Positions 34,254 to 44,636 of a stretch of 64,000 bases of DNA are shown here, in pieces (the stretch's first letter is position 1; every line of letters begins with the position of its first letter). The stretch is from an uncultured Oscillospiraceae bacterium (GTDB lineage Bacteria; Bacillota; Clostridia; Oscillospirales; Ruminococcaceae), in the NCBI GenBank assembly GCA_910579175.1, contig CAJTTB010000003.1, positions 100,151 through 164,150 of the forward strand, in the 5' to 3' direction. Under the pieces are notes generated by a model, which made no database searches, was not told the origin of the DNA, and worked only from the letters and a program-made list of their open reading frames with translations. Made by a program: the position numbers and the translations under genes.

Positions 34254-34568
34254 TTACAAAAACTTTTTTTCAACTGGAGATGTAAAACAATCTATTTTTA
34301 AAAATCCATCCATATTTTTTTGATAGAATTCTAACAAACAAAAGCAATCTGCCAATTCTACAGCAGAAATTTCTGTTCTTCGGTAACAACCAATCTGTTC
34401 TATCAATTGTTTTAGTTGTTCCGCTCCTTGTACCATCCCCAAACGTTCCAACTGCAACTGCAATCTTTTTATTTTTTGCAAGATGGCGGCTGATAGGTTG
34501 CGAAATCCCGAAAAGCAAATGTCTGAAAGCAATTGTTCCAATTCCTGATTCACCACTTCAATTTCCAA
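34254..34568 (-). CDS. Small helical protein at the end of the MoxR/VWA/SWIM cluster
   Basis: 104 residues, almost wholly helical, with leucine-rich repeats of charge ('AAILQKIKRLQLQLERLGMV'). I recognise no family. It starts at TTG 34568, 11 bases after the SWIM gene stop, with AGGGG upstream, and is the last gene of the six-gene cluster. Its position suggests a small partner subunit, perhaps of the SWIM protein. Translation from TTG and the lack of family matches make this less certain than its neighbours. Confidence 0.6.
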   Translation of the reverse strand: MEIEVVNQELEQLLSDICFSGFRNLSAAILQKIKRLQLQLERLGMVQGAEQLKQLIEQIGCYRRTEISAVELADCFCLLEFYQKNMDGFLKIDCFTSPVEKKFL

Positions 34569-34579
34569 AACTACAACCC

Positions 34580-36268
34580 CTAACTATGAAAATAAAAATT
34601 TACCACACCAGTGTTATCAATCAAGCTGATGGGTAACAATGTTTGATTTCTCTTTCGTGCTACAAACCAAAATGGTGTTTTTTTAGATTTCTTACTCAGA
34701 CGTTCTAAAAATACAATTGCCTGTTCAGTGTGTTTTTGATGTGGAATACTTGCTGGTAGTCGTTCTTGTTGTTGGGTAACCACCTCAAAGGTCAACTCTT
34801 GTAACACGTTATCAAATACAACATCTGTAATTTGTTCAACTGGCAATATGTAAACTTCCTCTGGCTTGCGATTTACAAAATAAGAATACTCTTCTGCCTG
34901 TGCTGAAAATGTTGCACTTGTAATTTGTTGTAAATCCTCTATCATTGTCTGTTTCTGTACAAGACAACTGGTCTGTTTACTGGAAGAAATTCGGTTTTGC
35001 GCATTAAATTTTCCATTTTTTAAACAGAAACAATTTTTTGCAATCACCAACAATGAAATATCTTCCGCCCAGTGAATTGGCTGTTTCATCTTTGTTTCTA
35101 ATTGACGCAATTCCAATTTATTTTGCGTATTTTCATAATAATCTGCCATGCTCATACTATAGGTACAAAACTGCTCTTTTTCCTGACAGTAACAAATTGC
35201 AGTTACTCCCACATATCCCGAACGTGTCTGCCAAGGATAAGCACCTAGTCCAATCATCTGCACTTGAGGGATACTTTGATAATCTGAACGACTATTCTCC
35301 AACAACATAGACAACATCTCTGCATTGTGTGTGTTCTTTAATACCAAAGACAATGTATTGTGCATGCGACTTATTAAAGCAAAGGTCTCCATTGGGTGAA
35401 ATGCAACATGTTTTGCATTGAGATGCTCGATATCAGTAGAAAATGTACGCATCATATGAGATAAATTTCCAATTCCCTCTGCCTCAAATTTCAATGACAA
35501 CTGGATCGCCATCTCTATATCGTTCTCCCCACAACGGCTAATTCCCTTTTCCATCACTGATACCAAAAACAGATCTGCTAACTTTATCAATTCTATCAAA
35601 GACTCACTCAAACCTGCAAATACCTGTTCTTCATCTGGTATCAAAAGCAATTGATGCTGCTTTAAATAGGATAAAATCCCAATGAGTTTATGTCGACACA
35701 ATCCAGTCGCCCCACATTTACACACTGCGTTTTGAATGCTATTTTGCTTTGGAAAACAAACCGAAGTCTGTTCAGTCTCTATCGTCGCAGTCAACATCTC
35801 TCCCTCTGTCAACTGTGCTGTGATACCCTGCTGTATCAGGCGCAAACTATCCTCAAACAAGCGTTTTCCCGCCTTCTTTTTCAGTTCGGATAACTGTGCT
35901 TCTTTTAACTGTTGATAATCTTCTTGTACCTGCTCAGGCTGGGGCTGATGTTCTTCTTCCTGTATTGCATTTTTATCCGCAGCCTGTGCAGTCGCAAGTA
36001 CTGCCATCAAAATATGTTTACAGATGGTCTTAGAGGGGCAACTGCACTGACTTTCTGCAACATTCTGCCGCAACTGTACCACAATATCGTCCCAAGATAC
36101 CTTTAAACCCTCTGATATCGATTCAATGGTGCAATTTTCTAAAGCGGCAAAATCTTTCTGAGCTCGTTTATAAAGCCCTTTATTTGCCAATGTAACTAAA
36201 AACGATTCTTCCGCAAAGGGAACCCATGCTTTTGCCACCTGGCTATCCTGTTGATTTATCTGAATCAA
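34580..36268 (-). CDS. Protein with two SWIM zinc fingers
   Basis: 562 residues with two SWIM-type zinc-binding motifs, CxC..CxH. The first is 'CSCPSKTICKH' (Cys75, Cys77, Cys83, His85 when numbered from TTG 36268). The second is 'CKCGATGLCRH' (Cys183, Cys185, Cys191, His193). The rest is a long domain without a known fold name. SWIM fingers bind nucleic acid or protein. E. coli YehQ is a SWIM protein in a similar gene set. TTG 36268 follows AAAGGAGGG at the right spacing, 13 bases after the VWA gene stop. The open frame runs ~90 codons further upstream inside the VWA gene, but that part is a shadow. Confidence 0.8.
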   Translation of the reverse strand: MIQINQQDSQVAKAWVPFAEESFLVTLANKGLYKRAQKDFAALENCTIESISEGLKVSWDDIVVQLRQNVAESQCSCPSKTICKHILMAVLATAQAADKNAIQEEEHQPQPEQVQEDYQQLKEAQLSELKKKAGKRLFEDSLRLIQQGITAQLTEGEMLTATIETEQTSVCFPKQNSIQNAVCKCGATGLCRHKLIGILSYLKQHQLLLIPDEEQVFAGLSESLIELIKLADLFLVSVMEKGISRCGENDIEMAIQLSLKFEAEGIGNLSHMMRTFSTDIEHLNAKHVAFHPMETFALISRMHNTLSLVLKNTHNAEMLSMLLENSRSDYQSIPQVQMIGLGAYPWQTRSGYVGVTAICYCQEKEQFCTYSMSMADYYENTQNKLELRQLETKMKQPIHWAEDISLLVIAKNCFCLKNGKFNAQNRISSSKQTSCLVQKQTMIEDLQQITSATFSAQAEEYSYFVNRKPEEVYILPVEQITDVVFDNVLQELTFEVVTQQQERLPASIPHQKHTEQAIVFLERLSKKSKKTPFWFVARKRNQTLLPISLIDNTGVVNFYFHS

Positions 36269-36281
36269 TATGCTCCCTCCT

Positions 36282-37403
36282 TTACGAAATGACCTCGCGA
36301 ACCCATTTGGACAGTTCCTCTGGGGTAATTGCCGCCACATCTGCCCCCATTGCAGCAAGTTGTTTGGCGGCTCCTCGGTCATAACAGGGAACAGCCGCAT
36401 AATCCAATGCTGGAAGCACAAATAATTTGCTGCCCGCTTCCAATATATCATGACAACGGCGCAACATAGATTGATAATTTCCACCTTCATACAAATCACT
36501 GACCAATACCACAATGGTTTTTTGCGGGGCAACAATCAGTTTTTTTCCATATTCCAATGCTCGGTCAATATTGGTGCCGCCTCCCAATTGCACCTTCATT
36601 AAAATGCCTACAGGGTCATCTAAATGCTCGCTTAAATCCACAACAGATGTATCAAAAATCACCAATTTTACATCTACAAAGGGCAGTTTTGCAAAGATAG
36701 ACGCCATAATTGAAGTATAGATAACCGAGTCCATCATACTGCCACTTTCATCCACCAAAATCACAACATGCCAAGGATTATATCGCTTGACACTCTGGTT
36801 AAAATACAACCGTTCTACAACCAACTTTCTGCTTTCCGGATCATAGTGCTTTAAATTCTTCTGAATGGTCTTTTTGATATCAAAATTTCTATAAATTCGG
36901 TAATTCGTAGTAGAATTGGGCAGTTTTTTTCCATAAAATACCCGCTTGATTTTTATTTCAAGCTGTTGTTGAATCTCCCTAACCACCTTTTGAACAATCT
37001 CATAGGCAAGCATTTGTACACTTTGAGGCATGATATTGCGAAACGTTAAAATATTTTTTAACAAATCCAAATTGGGTTCCATTTCCCTCAACACATCTGG
37101 ATCGGTCAATAAAGCAGTCATTTGATATTTATCAAGCGCCTGCTTTTGCATAATTTCCACTGTCTTTTTGGGAAATAATCGCCTTACATTTCGTATCCAT
37201 CTGGGAACCGAAAACACAGAATTTCCCTGACCACTCTGACCGTTTTTTTGTCGGATTCCCTGTTCTTGTCCATATTCACGGTCGTATAAAAAATTGAGCG
37301 CTTCGTCCAATTGTTGACTTGTTGTATCATCTATTGAAAGAGAATCATCCGCGAATGTACCTAAAATCAACCGCCAACGCACCTGCATTTGTTTATCTTT
37401 CAT
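36282..37403 (-). CDS. VWA-domain protein (YehP-like)
   Basis: 373 residues. The C-terminal von Willebrand A domain (about 210-365) carries an intact MIDAS motif 'VDESGSMMDS' (Asp218, Ser220, Ser222) and 'GGGTNIDRAL' as the second metal-site loop. The N-terminal ~200 residues are helical and typical of the VWA partners of MoxR ATPases (CoxE-like). Such proteins act as substrate adaptors or chaperone partners of the AAA+ ATPase. It follows the DUF5682 gene after 157 bases and precedes the SWIM gene by 13. It corresponds to E. coli yehP by domain and order. Confidence 0.85.
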   Translation of the reverse strand: MKDKQMQVRWRLILGTFADDSLSIDDTTSQQLDEALNFLYDREYGQEQGIRQKNGQSGQGNSVFSVPRWIRNVRRLFPKKTVEIMQKQALDKYQMTALLTDPDVLREMEPNLDLLKNILTFRNIMPQSVQMLAYEIVQKVVREIQQQLEIKIKRVFYGKKLPNSTTNYRIYRNFDIKKTIQKNLKHYDPESRKLVVERLYFNQSVKRYNPWHVVILVDESGSMMDSVIYTSIMASIFAKLPFVDVKLVIFDTSVVDLSEHLDDPVGILMKVQLGGGTNIDRALEYGKKLIVAPQKTIVVLVSDLYEGGNYQSMLRRCHDILEAGSKLFVLPALDYAAVPCYDRGAAKQLAAMGADVAAITPEELSKWVREVIS

Positions 37404-37560
37404 CTTTTTTCTCTCACTCTAATCAATCTTTTCTTTTTATCTAATTGGTTCTTGACTTTCTGGTGTCATATCATCTCTTCTAACAATGCCAAAACCAATA
37501 AAACTTACGACCAACACCTTTATTTTCCTCATTGACACCTGTTTCAATTGCTCACAACAC

Positions 37561-39957
37561 TCATTTATCATCTGACAACCAGCCCCAATTTTTAAGCTGT
37601 TTTGTCACAAAAGAATCCACCCGAATTCCCTGTTCTATCTGCCGTTGTGTAACAGCACCATCAAAATCCGATACATTTTCGTCCAGCTGATGATATTGTG
37701 CTACCATGGTGCCAACGCGTTTGATTTCCGCTGGAAGAAAACTGGTAAAAGCATATCTCAAATTGGGAAGTACTGTCAAAAACTCCTCATCGTTCATAGA
37801 AGCAATCACTTGATCAAGTTGTTCTAATACACGAACATCTGAAAACAAAATATCTCTACCAGCTAAAAAGATACCACAGACAAAAGAAGCCGCCTGTTCT
37901 GGATTCTGAATAGCAGTTTGCAGATAGTTTAAAATCTGTTCCGAAAACAGTGTTACATCTATACAACCCTGCTGATAGTGAATCGCCAAACTGGTACCAT
38001 AAAATCGGCTATTACAAAAACTATTTTCTAGCACTGCTGCAATTTGCTGTTGAAAAAATGCCCTATCACATAACTGAGGGTCCTCCAGAGAAAAGGCAAA
38101 CAATTGATTGAGATCTATACATACCTGTTGTTCTTCTTCTGGAGTTGCTTGTTTTACCAACAATATCTGTTGACAAGCCTGATAAAACGATTTTGACAAC
38201 AACTGTAAGATAAACGGATGTGCTTCTTGATGAACCATCTTCTGCATTCCTACCAAATAGCGAAGCTGATTGACCAAGGAACAAAGTTGATTGAAGTTTT
38301 GCTCTTTCCCAACGGCATCTAAAATGGCATCCTGATAATCCCAATAAAATTGTTCTACTCCCAATATCTGTACCATTGTCAAGAGTTTTCCCAATTCGCT
38401 GATCTGTATCAATTTCTCAAATTTCTGTTGAATCAGGCTTGAACATACCTGAACAATCGAAGCGCCATAAACGGAAAGATCTATCAATTTTGTCTCTATC
38501 TGTATACTGTAACGACATGTCCACTGTTCTCGCACCAAGTTTTTATCCGTTCCATTCACATAGTCAGGACCAGATTCCAATTTACAAAAACCAGTTTCTA
38601 AAAACAACAATTGATGTAAAAATCGGCTTTTTTCATAATGTGCCGGATTCTTCACAATATCCAATGTCACTTGTTGGCGTTCAATAGAACTGGTGCGCAG
38701 ACGAAATTTTGCACACAAAGCCCGAAATTCAAGCACCACTGGAGGAATACAATCCCCAATTGAAATGCTTCCAACACCCATACCGGTCAGCAATTTCAAT
38801 AAAAAGTCTAACTCAAATGTTGCAGTACTGTTGATATCTCCCTTTACAAAAGAACTTCGCACACCGTCTATCAATTCATATACACCCGGATTGGACTTAT
38901 TTCTAAGTTGTGCCAACATCTGTACCATTTGATAGGAATTAATCTGGTCTGGAATTGAAACAATTTGTGTCTTTCTGGCATAATGAGCGGTTTTAATAAT
39001 GAGATGTAGTGCAGTCTGTAGATAGATACCTGTCTGCTTTTTCAAAAGCCTGTTCCAAATTTGTTGATAATAAGCGGGGTACAATACACCTGCTTCATAT
39101 CCGCTGCGACTATCCATTTCAGGAAAACTATAAGGCATTAAATAACAAGCAGCAGCTTTTGATTGATGAGGTTTGATGGGTAACGGATTATCCAACGAAT
39201 GCAGTAATGCAATTGTGTGAAATGCTCCGGTGACTACCAAAATCCGTTGATATTGTTTCATTGCCTGGGAAATATTGTCCCTCATATATTGCTCCCGCAC
39301 TCTATGAATCCAATTTTCTGATGTATCTTCTGGCGTGGTCTTTCGCATAAAATACGCCAGAGCAAAAACCGACTTCACAAATTCTTTTAATGGTTTTTTT
39401 CCAATATTCAATTCATATTGTGCTTCCCAAAACTCAGCAAAACTGCGACAACCCATCTTTTGCGCAAGTGAAGCAGTATACTGATTGACTTCATAAATCT
39501 GATCTTTGCCATAATGGTATTGCACTTCTGCTTCACTCTTCTGATTTATCAGATAACCCCCATAGGGCAAATCAATCAATTGGACAGGTATTTTATTTTG
39601 TTGTGCACACTGAATGGCAATCAATTCTGGAGAATATGCTAAAAATGGGTAATAAGCGCGATATCGCTGTGCTTCTTCACTGATGTGTTTATCGCGATCA
39701 TCATAACTGCAATAGATACAAAATGGCGGCTGCGCTTGAGAACTGCCGATATAAGGAATCAGATGTTGTGCATCAGAAGGACCCTCAACCAAAATAATTT
39801 CTGGCTGATATTCTTGAATGGTCTGTTTTAGATACCAGGCACAAGCGGGAGAATGGTGTCTAATTGGAAAATAAACAACCTGATTTTGAAAGTGAAAGGA
39901 TTGTTCAAATTGTTCTATCACTTGAGTGATTTGCGACTGTTGTAATACGCTTCCCAT
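37561..39957 (-). CDS. DUF5682 family protein (YehM-like)
   Basis: 798 residues. The N-terminus has the family-typical 'VVYFPIRHHSPACAWYL' (RHHSP at 33-37) and 'ILVEGPSDA', reminiscent of a TraB/ChaN-like metal-dependent fold. Near residue 240 'ILVVTGAFHTIAL' resembles its second conserved element. The remaining ~500 residues are helical repeats. The biochemical function is unknown. The gene overlaps the end of the MoxR gene by 40 bases, so the two are translationally coupled. It corresponds to E. coli YehM by domain. Confidence 0.8.
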   Translation of the reverse strand: MGSVLQQSQITQVIEQFEQSFHFQNQVVYFPIRHHSPACAWYLKQTIQEYQPEIILVEGPSDAQHLIPYIGSSQAQPPFCIYCSYDDRDKHISEEAQRYRAYYPFLAYSPELIAIQCAQQNKIPVQLIDLPYGGYLINQKSEAEVQYHYGKDQIYEVNQYTASLAQKMGCRSFAEFWEAQYELNIGKKPLKEFVKSVFALAYFMRKTTPEDTSENWIHRVREQYMRDNISQAMKQYQRILVVTGAFHTIALLHSLDNPLPIKPHQSKAAACYLMPYSFPEMDSRSGYEAGVLYPAYYQQIWNRLLKKQTGIYLQTALHLIIKTAHYARKTQIVSIPDQINSYQMVQMLAQLRNKSNPGVYELIDGVRSSFVKGDINSTATFELDFLLKLLTGMGVGSISIGDCIPPVVLEFRALCAKFRLRTSSIERQQVTLDIVKNPAHYEKSRFLHQLLFLETGFCKLESGPDYVNGTDKNLVREQWTCRYSIQIETKLIDLSVYGASIVQVCSSLIQQKFEKLIQISELGKLLTMVQILGVEQFYWDYQDAILDAVGKEQNFNQLCSLVNQLRYLVGMQKMVHQEAHPFILQLLSKSFYQACQQILLVKQATPEEEQQVCIDLNQLFAFSLEDPQLCDRAFFQQQIAAVLENSFCNSRFYGTSLAIHYQQGCIDVTLFSEQILNYLQTAIQNPEQAASFVCGIFLAGRDILFSDVRVLEQLDQVIASMNDEEFLTVLPNLRYAFTSFLPAEIKRVGTMVAQYHQLDENVSDFDGAVTQRQIEQGIRVDSFVTKQLKNWGWLSDDK

Positions 39958-41024
39958 ATTCCGCCCTTCCTCTGTGCTCTTTGATGAACAACTCCATTAA
40001 AATATTCTTTTAGCTTTGGTAGATCCTCTTTTGTCTCCTTCATCACAGCACCCATTAAATTTTCTGTTAAAGTATCCATCTGTATGGTTTTGTCTCCATA
40101 ATAATAGGCATCCAAAGCAGACTGGTAGTAAACCGATACCGCTTCCGCCGTACTCATCACGCTGGATAAAGGCTGAATTTTCGCCTTCTCAAAAGAAGCG
40201 CCTGTACGCAATTCATGAAAGGTTGTTGCCAACACCTCCACGACATCTTGCTGAATTTCCATCTGAATTTGAGCGGATTTCAACAGATTTTCACACTGTT
40301 GTGAAATGATTTTTCCCTCTAGTGTAATGCTCTTAACCGGCTCTACCGTTTCAAAGTTAAAACGGCGTTTTAACGCACTGGACATTTCATTAATTCCCTT
40401 ATCTCTGGTATTGGCAGTGGCAATGATATTAAATCCCTCGTTGGCAAACAATACCCCATCTTCCCCAAGCTCTGGTACGTTTAACACACGGTCACTCAAA
40501 ATACTAATCAAACTGTCCTGAATTTCCAATGGGCAACGAGTAATCTCTTCAAATCGCGTAATGATACCCTGTTTCATTCCAATATATACTGGAGCGGGTA
40601 CCAATGCTTCTGGCACAGGACCTTTTGCCAACAACATCGCATAATTCCAAGAATATTTAATACTGTCCTCACTGGTTCCAGCAGTTCCCTGCACCGTGTT
40701 GGCACTATTTCCGCAGATTGCGGCAGACAACAATTCTGAAAGCATGGTCTTTGCGGTTCCAGGCTCTCCCACCAACATCAATCCCCGATTTCCAGCTAGT
40801 GTTACAATTGCACGTTCCACCAGTGCGGAATCCCCATAAAATTTTGTGGTGATGGGAACCTGCTTTCCATCTAATTCCAATGGTTGTTGCGTTCCCAGAA
40901 TAAAAGAGCGTACCGCCTTGGGAGAAAGCCGCCAATTTGCTGGGCGGCTTCCAGTATCATTTACCCTCAACGCTTCCAATTCCTCCTGATAACGCATCTC
41001 CATCAACGGTTTTTGTATTTTCAT
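39918..41024 (-). CDS. MoxR-family AAA+ ATPase (YehL-like)
   Basis: A 368-residue AAA+ ATPase with Walker A 'GEPGTAKT' (86-93), Walker B region 'ITRFEEITR' (the acidic pair at 159-160), sensor 1 in 'IIATANTRD' and the arginine region 'SSALKRRF'. MoxR ATPases form hexamers and work with VWA proteins to assemble or remodel complexes. The YehL subgroup is defined by its association with DUF5682, VWA and SWIM proteins, as seen here. It lies 33 bases after the DUF4132 gene and overlaps the next gene. The cluster probably forms one transcript. Confidence 0.88.
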   Translation of the reverse strand: MKIQKPLMEMRYQEELEALRVNDTGSRPANWRLSPKAVRSFILGTQQPLELDGKQVPITTKFYGDSALVERAIVTLAGNRGLMLVGEPGTAKTMLSELLSAAICGNSANTVQGTAGTSEDSIKYSWNYAMLLAKGPVPEALVPAPVYIGMKQGIITRFEEITRCPLEIQDSLISILSDRVLNVPELGEDGVLFANEGFNIIATANTRDKGINEMSSALKRRFNFETVEPVKSITLEGKIISQQCENLLKSAQIQMEIQQDVVEVLATTFHELRTGASFEKAKIQPLSSVMSTAEAVSVYYQSALDAYYYGDKTIQMDTLTENLMGAVMKETKEDLPKLKEYFNGVVHQRAQRKGGIWEAYYNSRKSLK

Positions 41025-41057
41025 AATGATAACCTACTTTCTAGCGTTTTTATTCTC

Positions 41058-44000
41058 TTATGATGAAATTACCATCTTTTCTGCAATAGACAGCACCGTT
41101 GACAACAAACGCTTTGATACATTTTCAGGATTCAACAACGCAGACTGTTCTGGTTCATCTACTGTCTTTCCGTCTTTCATCTGATATAACTCTATTTTTT
41201 CTATCTTTAATTCTTCCGCATAATTCTCATAATAACCCACACAAAGTCCAATGCCATCACCATGATCAAAGGTATAACAAGCGCCAATTCCCAAATATTT
41301 ATCCACAAAATGATAACAGTAAAAACAACCTGCATCTAGAATTTCTCCCCGTTGTAAATCATATTTTTTCGCAAGTGTATTTAATGTGCCCACCGTGGTT
41401 TTCTTATCGCGATAGCGAATCACTGTTTTTCCATCCAATTCTTCTTTATGCAGTACAACCACAGGAATATCCAATTGATGGAATGGTTGAACGACCTCAT
41501 AATCCTCCAACTGTTCTGCCCAAGCAGAGACCTCTTCTTGTTTCAAATCCATTGGATGTACTAAGCTAAGCACTGCTTTTTCTGGCAACTCAAATTCTTC
41601 TTCATCTACGGTGTTAAAGGTTCCATCATCCATATAGCGGAATGATTGTACACAAGTATCCCCTTCATAAATGCCCCAAATCAATCCAGTTGCAAAGCGG
41701 TGCATAATGGGATTTTCCACAAACAAACTGTTCCAGGTCTGTACATCCCAACTTCTTCCATTAAATAATACCCGCTCTAGTCGCTGTGTTTGAGTTTGAA
41801 TGACTGTTTTTAATTGCTTTTTCAAATCACTAAACTCTTTTTTCGCAATGGCTGCCTTTTCCTCATCATCACTGGCATTTGCTTTGGGTAAACTCTTAAC
41901 CATCTTTTGTTTTACCTCATCGAAGATCGTAAAGGAAAAATCAGGCATCAGCGTTACTTTAAAGCTGCGGGAACCGTAATCAAATATTCTTTCTCCATCG
42001 CGATTCAATCCCAAATTTGGCACAATGCGGTCAGAAAGCACATCTTCTGACACTTCTAAAGCGGAAGCTGCCAAACCAAATGCTGCACGCGCTGCTTTTT
42101 TTACCTGATTATTTGGGAACTTTGTTGCCATACTATCAATCATCATCAAAGCAACGCTCTTGCCATTGAGCGCAATATATTCAACTATTTTAGAAGCGAG
42201 CGCTCCTCTAGAGTGAGCACACCACTGTTCTAATTGTTTGCGCAAACGAATAATCTGTGTATCAGAAGCAAAGATACAATATGCCAACATAAAGGCTTTC
42301 TTTTTGGTCTCCGCACCGTTTTCCAGCCAAAATTGATAGATATTTTCCAACATATTCTGTAAATCCTGCTGATTGATTCGCTGTGAAATCTTGTCCACCG
42401 ATACAATTCGATAAAGCTTTTGCAGTGCAATATACTCTGCCAACAGATAGGCTAGAACACTGTCTGGGACTATTTCATTAGAATCTGCAAACCGCAGCCC
42501 TTGTAGCATTTGCTTTGGAATCCAAGACAGTCCTTTTTTCAATTCTCTGGTTAGACTTTCTTCACAAAACTGTATAATCTCCTGATTACTCATCATTGCA
42601 AAGCCCTCACCAAATTTTTTCTGATTGCCCCAATGTTTAAACAGACGTACTAACATTTCTTGTCCTGCTGGTTTTAATTGTGGGCGAAGTTCTTCCAATT
42701 GTGGTTTGAGATCTTCTCTCTCTTCCAAAACCGCTTCACAAGCACTCACAATGGTCTTTAAATTTGAATGGTTTAAGAGAACTTTTAACAGTGGTTTTTC
42801 ATCTTGTAATTTTGCCACACCATAAAGTAGTGTTATCCATTCTGCTATCATTCTTGTATCATTTAGATCATCTGTCAGCAGGTGTATTGCATCTTGTTGA
42901 TACATAGTCACTATCTGTCCAAACATTTCATCACTAACCGGACGGATGTAGATAAAATAGAGTATAAAGAAATTCTTGATGGTCTGAATTTCCTCGACCA
43001 ACAACTTGACAGAATCTATCTTCGGCATATCCAACCATTGATGACGTATATTGATAAACTGGGCGTAATTTTGGGATCTCGTTACCTCATAACTCTGTTG
43101 ATACCATTCAAAGAGAAACTTTACAATTTTCTGCACGATTTGACTTTTTTCATATAACAGATAAAGTGCCACTTGTGATGGATCATTCCGATTCAGTCGA
43201 CTCGCATTAAACTGTTTTTGCACCTCTTTCGCAATCTCCTTCAGAGAAAACTTATCGTTTAAAAACGCCAAAAAATGCTCTTGACACTTCTCTGAAAAGG
43301 CAGTATGATTGCACCAATAGTGAGTGATTTGTTTTTCAATCCTTTCCAAATCTTCTGTTGGTGCTTTTTCACCCAACAATACAAACATGCTGACCAACGG
43401 AGCAAGATGATTTTCCTGTTGATGTTTTAAGTAATATTGATAAGTCTGTATAAATTCTTCTGTGTCATCTTGATAAGCCTGTTGGAACCATTGCGCATGT
43501 TGTGCACTGGTAATATGCTCATCCAATATACCAAGCACCCGATAATAAAATTGATTTGGAATTTCTAGTTTTATCAAAAATCGATGAAATTTGCCTGCAT
43601 CGGATTTTAAACAGTCCAATAGAATATACTTCCCGATTTTTTCTGATCTTTGAATATGCTCTATCATCAATTGTTTTAATTCCTCTGAAAGAGAATGGGT
43701 CCAGTATAATAAACTTGCCACTTCTCGCTCTGCCTTTAATTGCTTTACAATCTCAAACACGGCAGATTGATACATCTGACACTTCTGAGGATATTTCTGC
43801 ATCAAAAATGCCAACAACAATAAATTCAAATTCAAATATCTGTCTTTGGGCTGTAACCAATCTCTATGTTCTAGTTGATGATCCAAAAATTGTGTCATCA
43901 CTTCTTCTGGATAGATATCAACCAAATACTTTGCAATCTTGGTTTCTCGTTCCATTGTAAAGTTAATGCCATAATCTTTTATTCGTTGTAACATCTCTTT

Positions 44001-44315
44001 TAAGGAATAACCAATTTTTTGACAGATATCACAGTAATACCGATAATCTCCATAAACAAAATTGATGGTATTGGATAATTCACAAACAACATGCAGCATT
44101 CTTTTGGCAATCTCAGCCTGATCCCCGTCGAGTTCTTCCACCCATTCTTTTTGAAATGTCAATGGATATTTTTTCTGTGATCTTTCAAAAGTATCCGTTT
44201 TTCCTGTGATATATTCCATGATTCTGCGTTGTAATGATGAATCTGGAACACTCCATAAAGTATGTAGATAATCTTTCCAACTATCTAATAATTCTTCTTT
44301 TGTCAATTCAATCAT
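41058..44315 (-). CDS. DUF4132 domain protein (YehI-like)
   Basis: 1,085 residues. The first ~750 form helical repeats. The C-terminal ~300 match DUF4132, with 'KQLKTVIQTQTQRLERVLF' and 'GLIWGIYEGDTCVQSFRYMD'. E. coli YehI carries an additional N-terminal WGR domain, which is absent here. DUF4132 proteins recur next to MoxR/VWA/SWIM genes, and their role is unknown. It is the first gene of the cluster. ATG 44315 is given, but GGGAG lies directly on it, so TTG 44306 (nine bases downstream) may be the true start. Confidence 0.85.
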   Translation of the reverse strand: MIELTKEELLDSWKDYLHTLWSVPDSSLQRRIMEYITGKTDTFERSQKKYPLTFQKEWVEELDGDQAEIAKRMLHVVCELSNTINFVYGDYRYYCDICQKIGYSLKEMLQRIKDYGINFTMERETKIAKYLVDIYPEEVMTQFLDHQLEHRDWLQPKDRYLNLNLLLLAFLMQKYPQKCQMYQSAVFEIVKQLKAEREVASLLYWTHSLSEELKQLMIEHIQRSEKIGKYILLDCLKSDAGKFHRFLIKLEIPNQFYYRVLGILDEHITSAQHAQWFQQAYQDDTEEFIQTYQYYLKHQQENHLAPLVSMFVLLGEKAPTEDLERIEKQITHYWCNHTAFSEKCQEHFLAFLNDKFSLKEIAKEVQKQFNASRLNRNDPSQVALYLLYEKSQIVQKIVKFLFEWYQQSYEVTRSQNYAQFINIRHQWLDMPKIDSVKLLVEEIQTIKNFFILYFIYIRPVSDEMFGQIVTMYQQDAIHLLTDDLNDTRMIAEWITLLYGVAKLQDEKPLLKVLLNHSNLKTIVSACEAVLEEREDLKPQLEELRPQLKPAGQEMLVRLFKHWGNQKKFGEGFAMMSNQEIIQFCEESLTRELKKGLSWIPKQMLQGLRFADSNEIVPDSVLAYLLAEYIALQKLYRIVSVDKISQRINQQDLQNMLENIYQFWLENGAETKKKAFMLAYCIFASDTQIIRLRKQLEQWCAHSRGALASKIVEYIALNGKSVALMMIDSMATKFPNNQVKKAARAAFGLAASALEVSEDVLSDRIVPNLGLNRDGERIFDYGSRSFKVTLMPDFSFTIFDEVKQKMVKSLPKANASDDEEKAAIAKKEFSDLKKQLKTVIQTQTQRLERVLFNGRSWDVQTWNSLFVENPIMHRFATGLIWGIYEGDTCVQSFRYMDDGTFNTVDEEEFELPEKAVLSLVHPMDLKQEEVSAWAEQLEDYEVVQPFHQLDIPVVVLHKEELDGKTVIRYRDKKTTVGTLNTLAKKYDLQRGEILDAGCFYCYHFVDKYLGIGACYTFDHGDGIGLCVGYYENYAEELKIEKIELYQMKDGKTVDEPEQSALLNPENVSKRLLSTVLSIAEKMVISS

Positions 44316-44636
44316 CTCCCAATTACTATTTTATCTTATGTCTTACAACTGTTTTTAGTTTATCACAAATGGTCTAATAACAAAAGAACATAATTTCCCA
44401 TTTTACAATTACCTCTTAAAACTTCTATATAATTCACAAATTATAAGTTAAATTTATAGGAATAACTACCATTATCTAAAAGGTTTTTTGTTGCAAAATA
44501 GAATTAATGTTGATTTTATAGAAATCTTTTTAAAATATATTATTTTAGTTGATTTTAGTTTGTTTTATGCTATAATAATTAGTAAATTAGAATCTATGGT
44601 CAAAATTTTACCATTTTTAGAAAGGAATGAACAAAT
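44316..44636. promoter_or_regulatory. Divergent upstream region of the DUF4132 cluster and the MCP gene
   Basis: 321 AT-rich bases with no gene. On the plus strand TTGATT (44549-44554), 16 bases and TATAAT (44571-44576) make a promoter for the chemoreceptor. No clear consensus pair was found for the minus-strand cluster. Confidence 0.5.

Noticed and set aside
36269..36535. Upstream 89 codons of the SWIM protein frame
   Set aside because: They overlap the VWA gene in another frame and show no conserved pattern. The TTG at 36268 has a strong ribosome binding site, so the extension was removed.
41099..41569. 156-codon plus-strand frame
   Set aside because: Antisense to the well-supported DUF4132 gene, with His/Pro-rich random composition.
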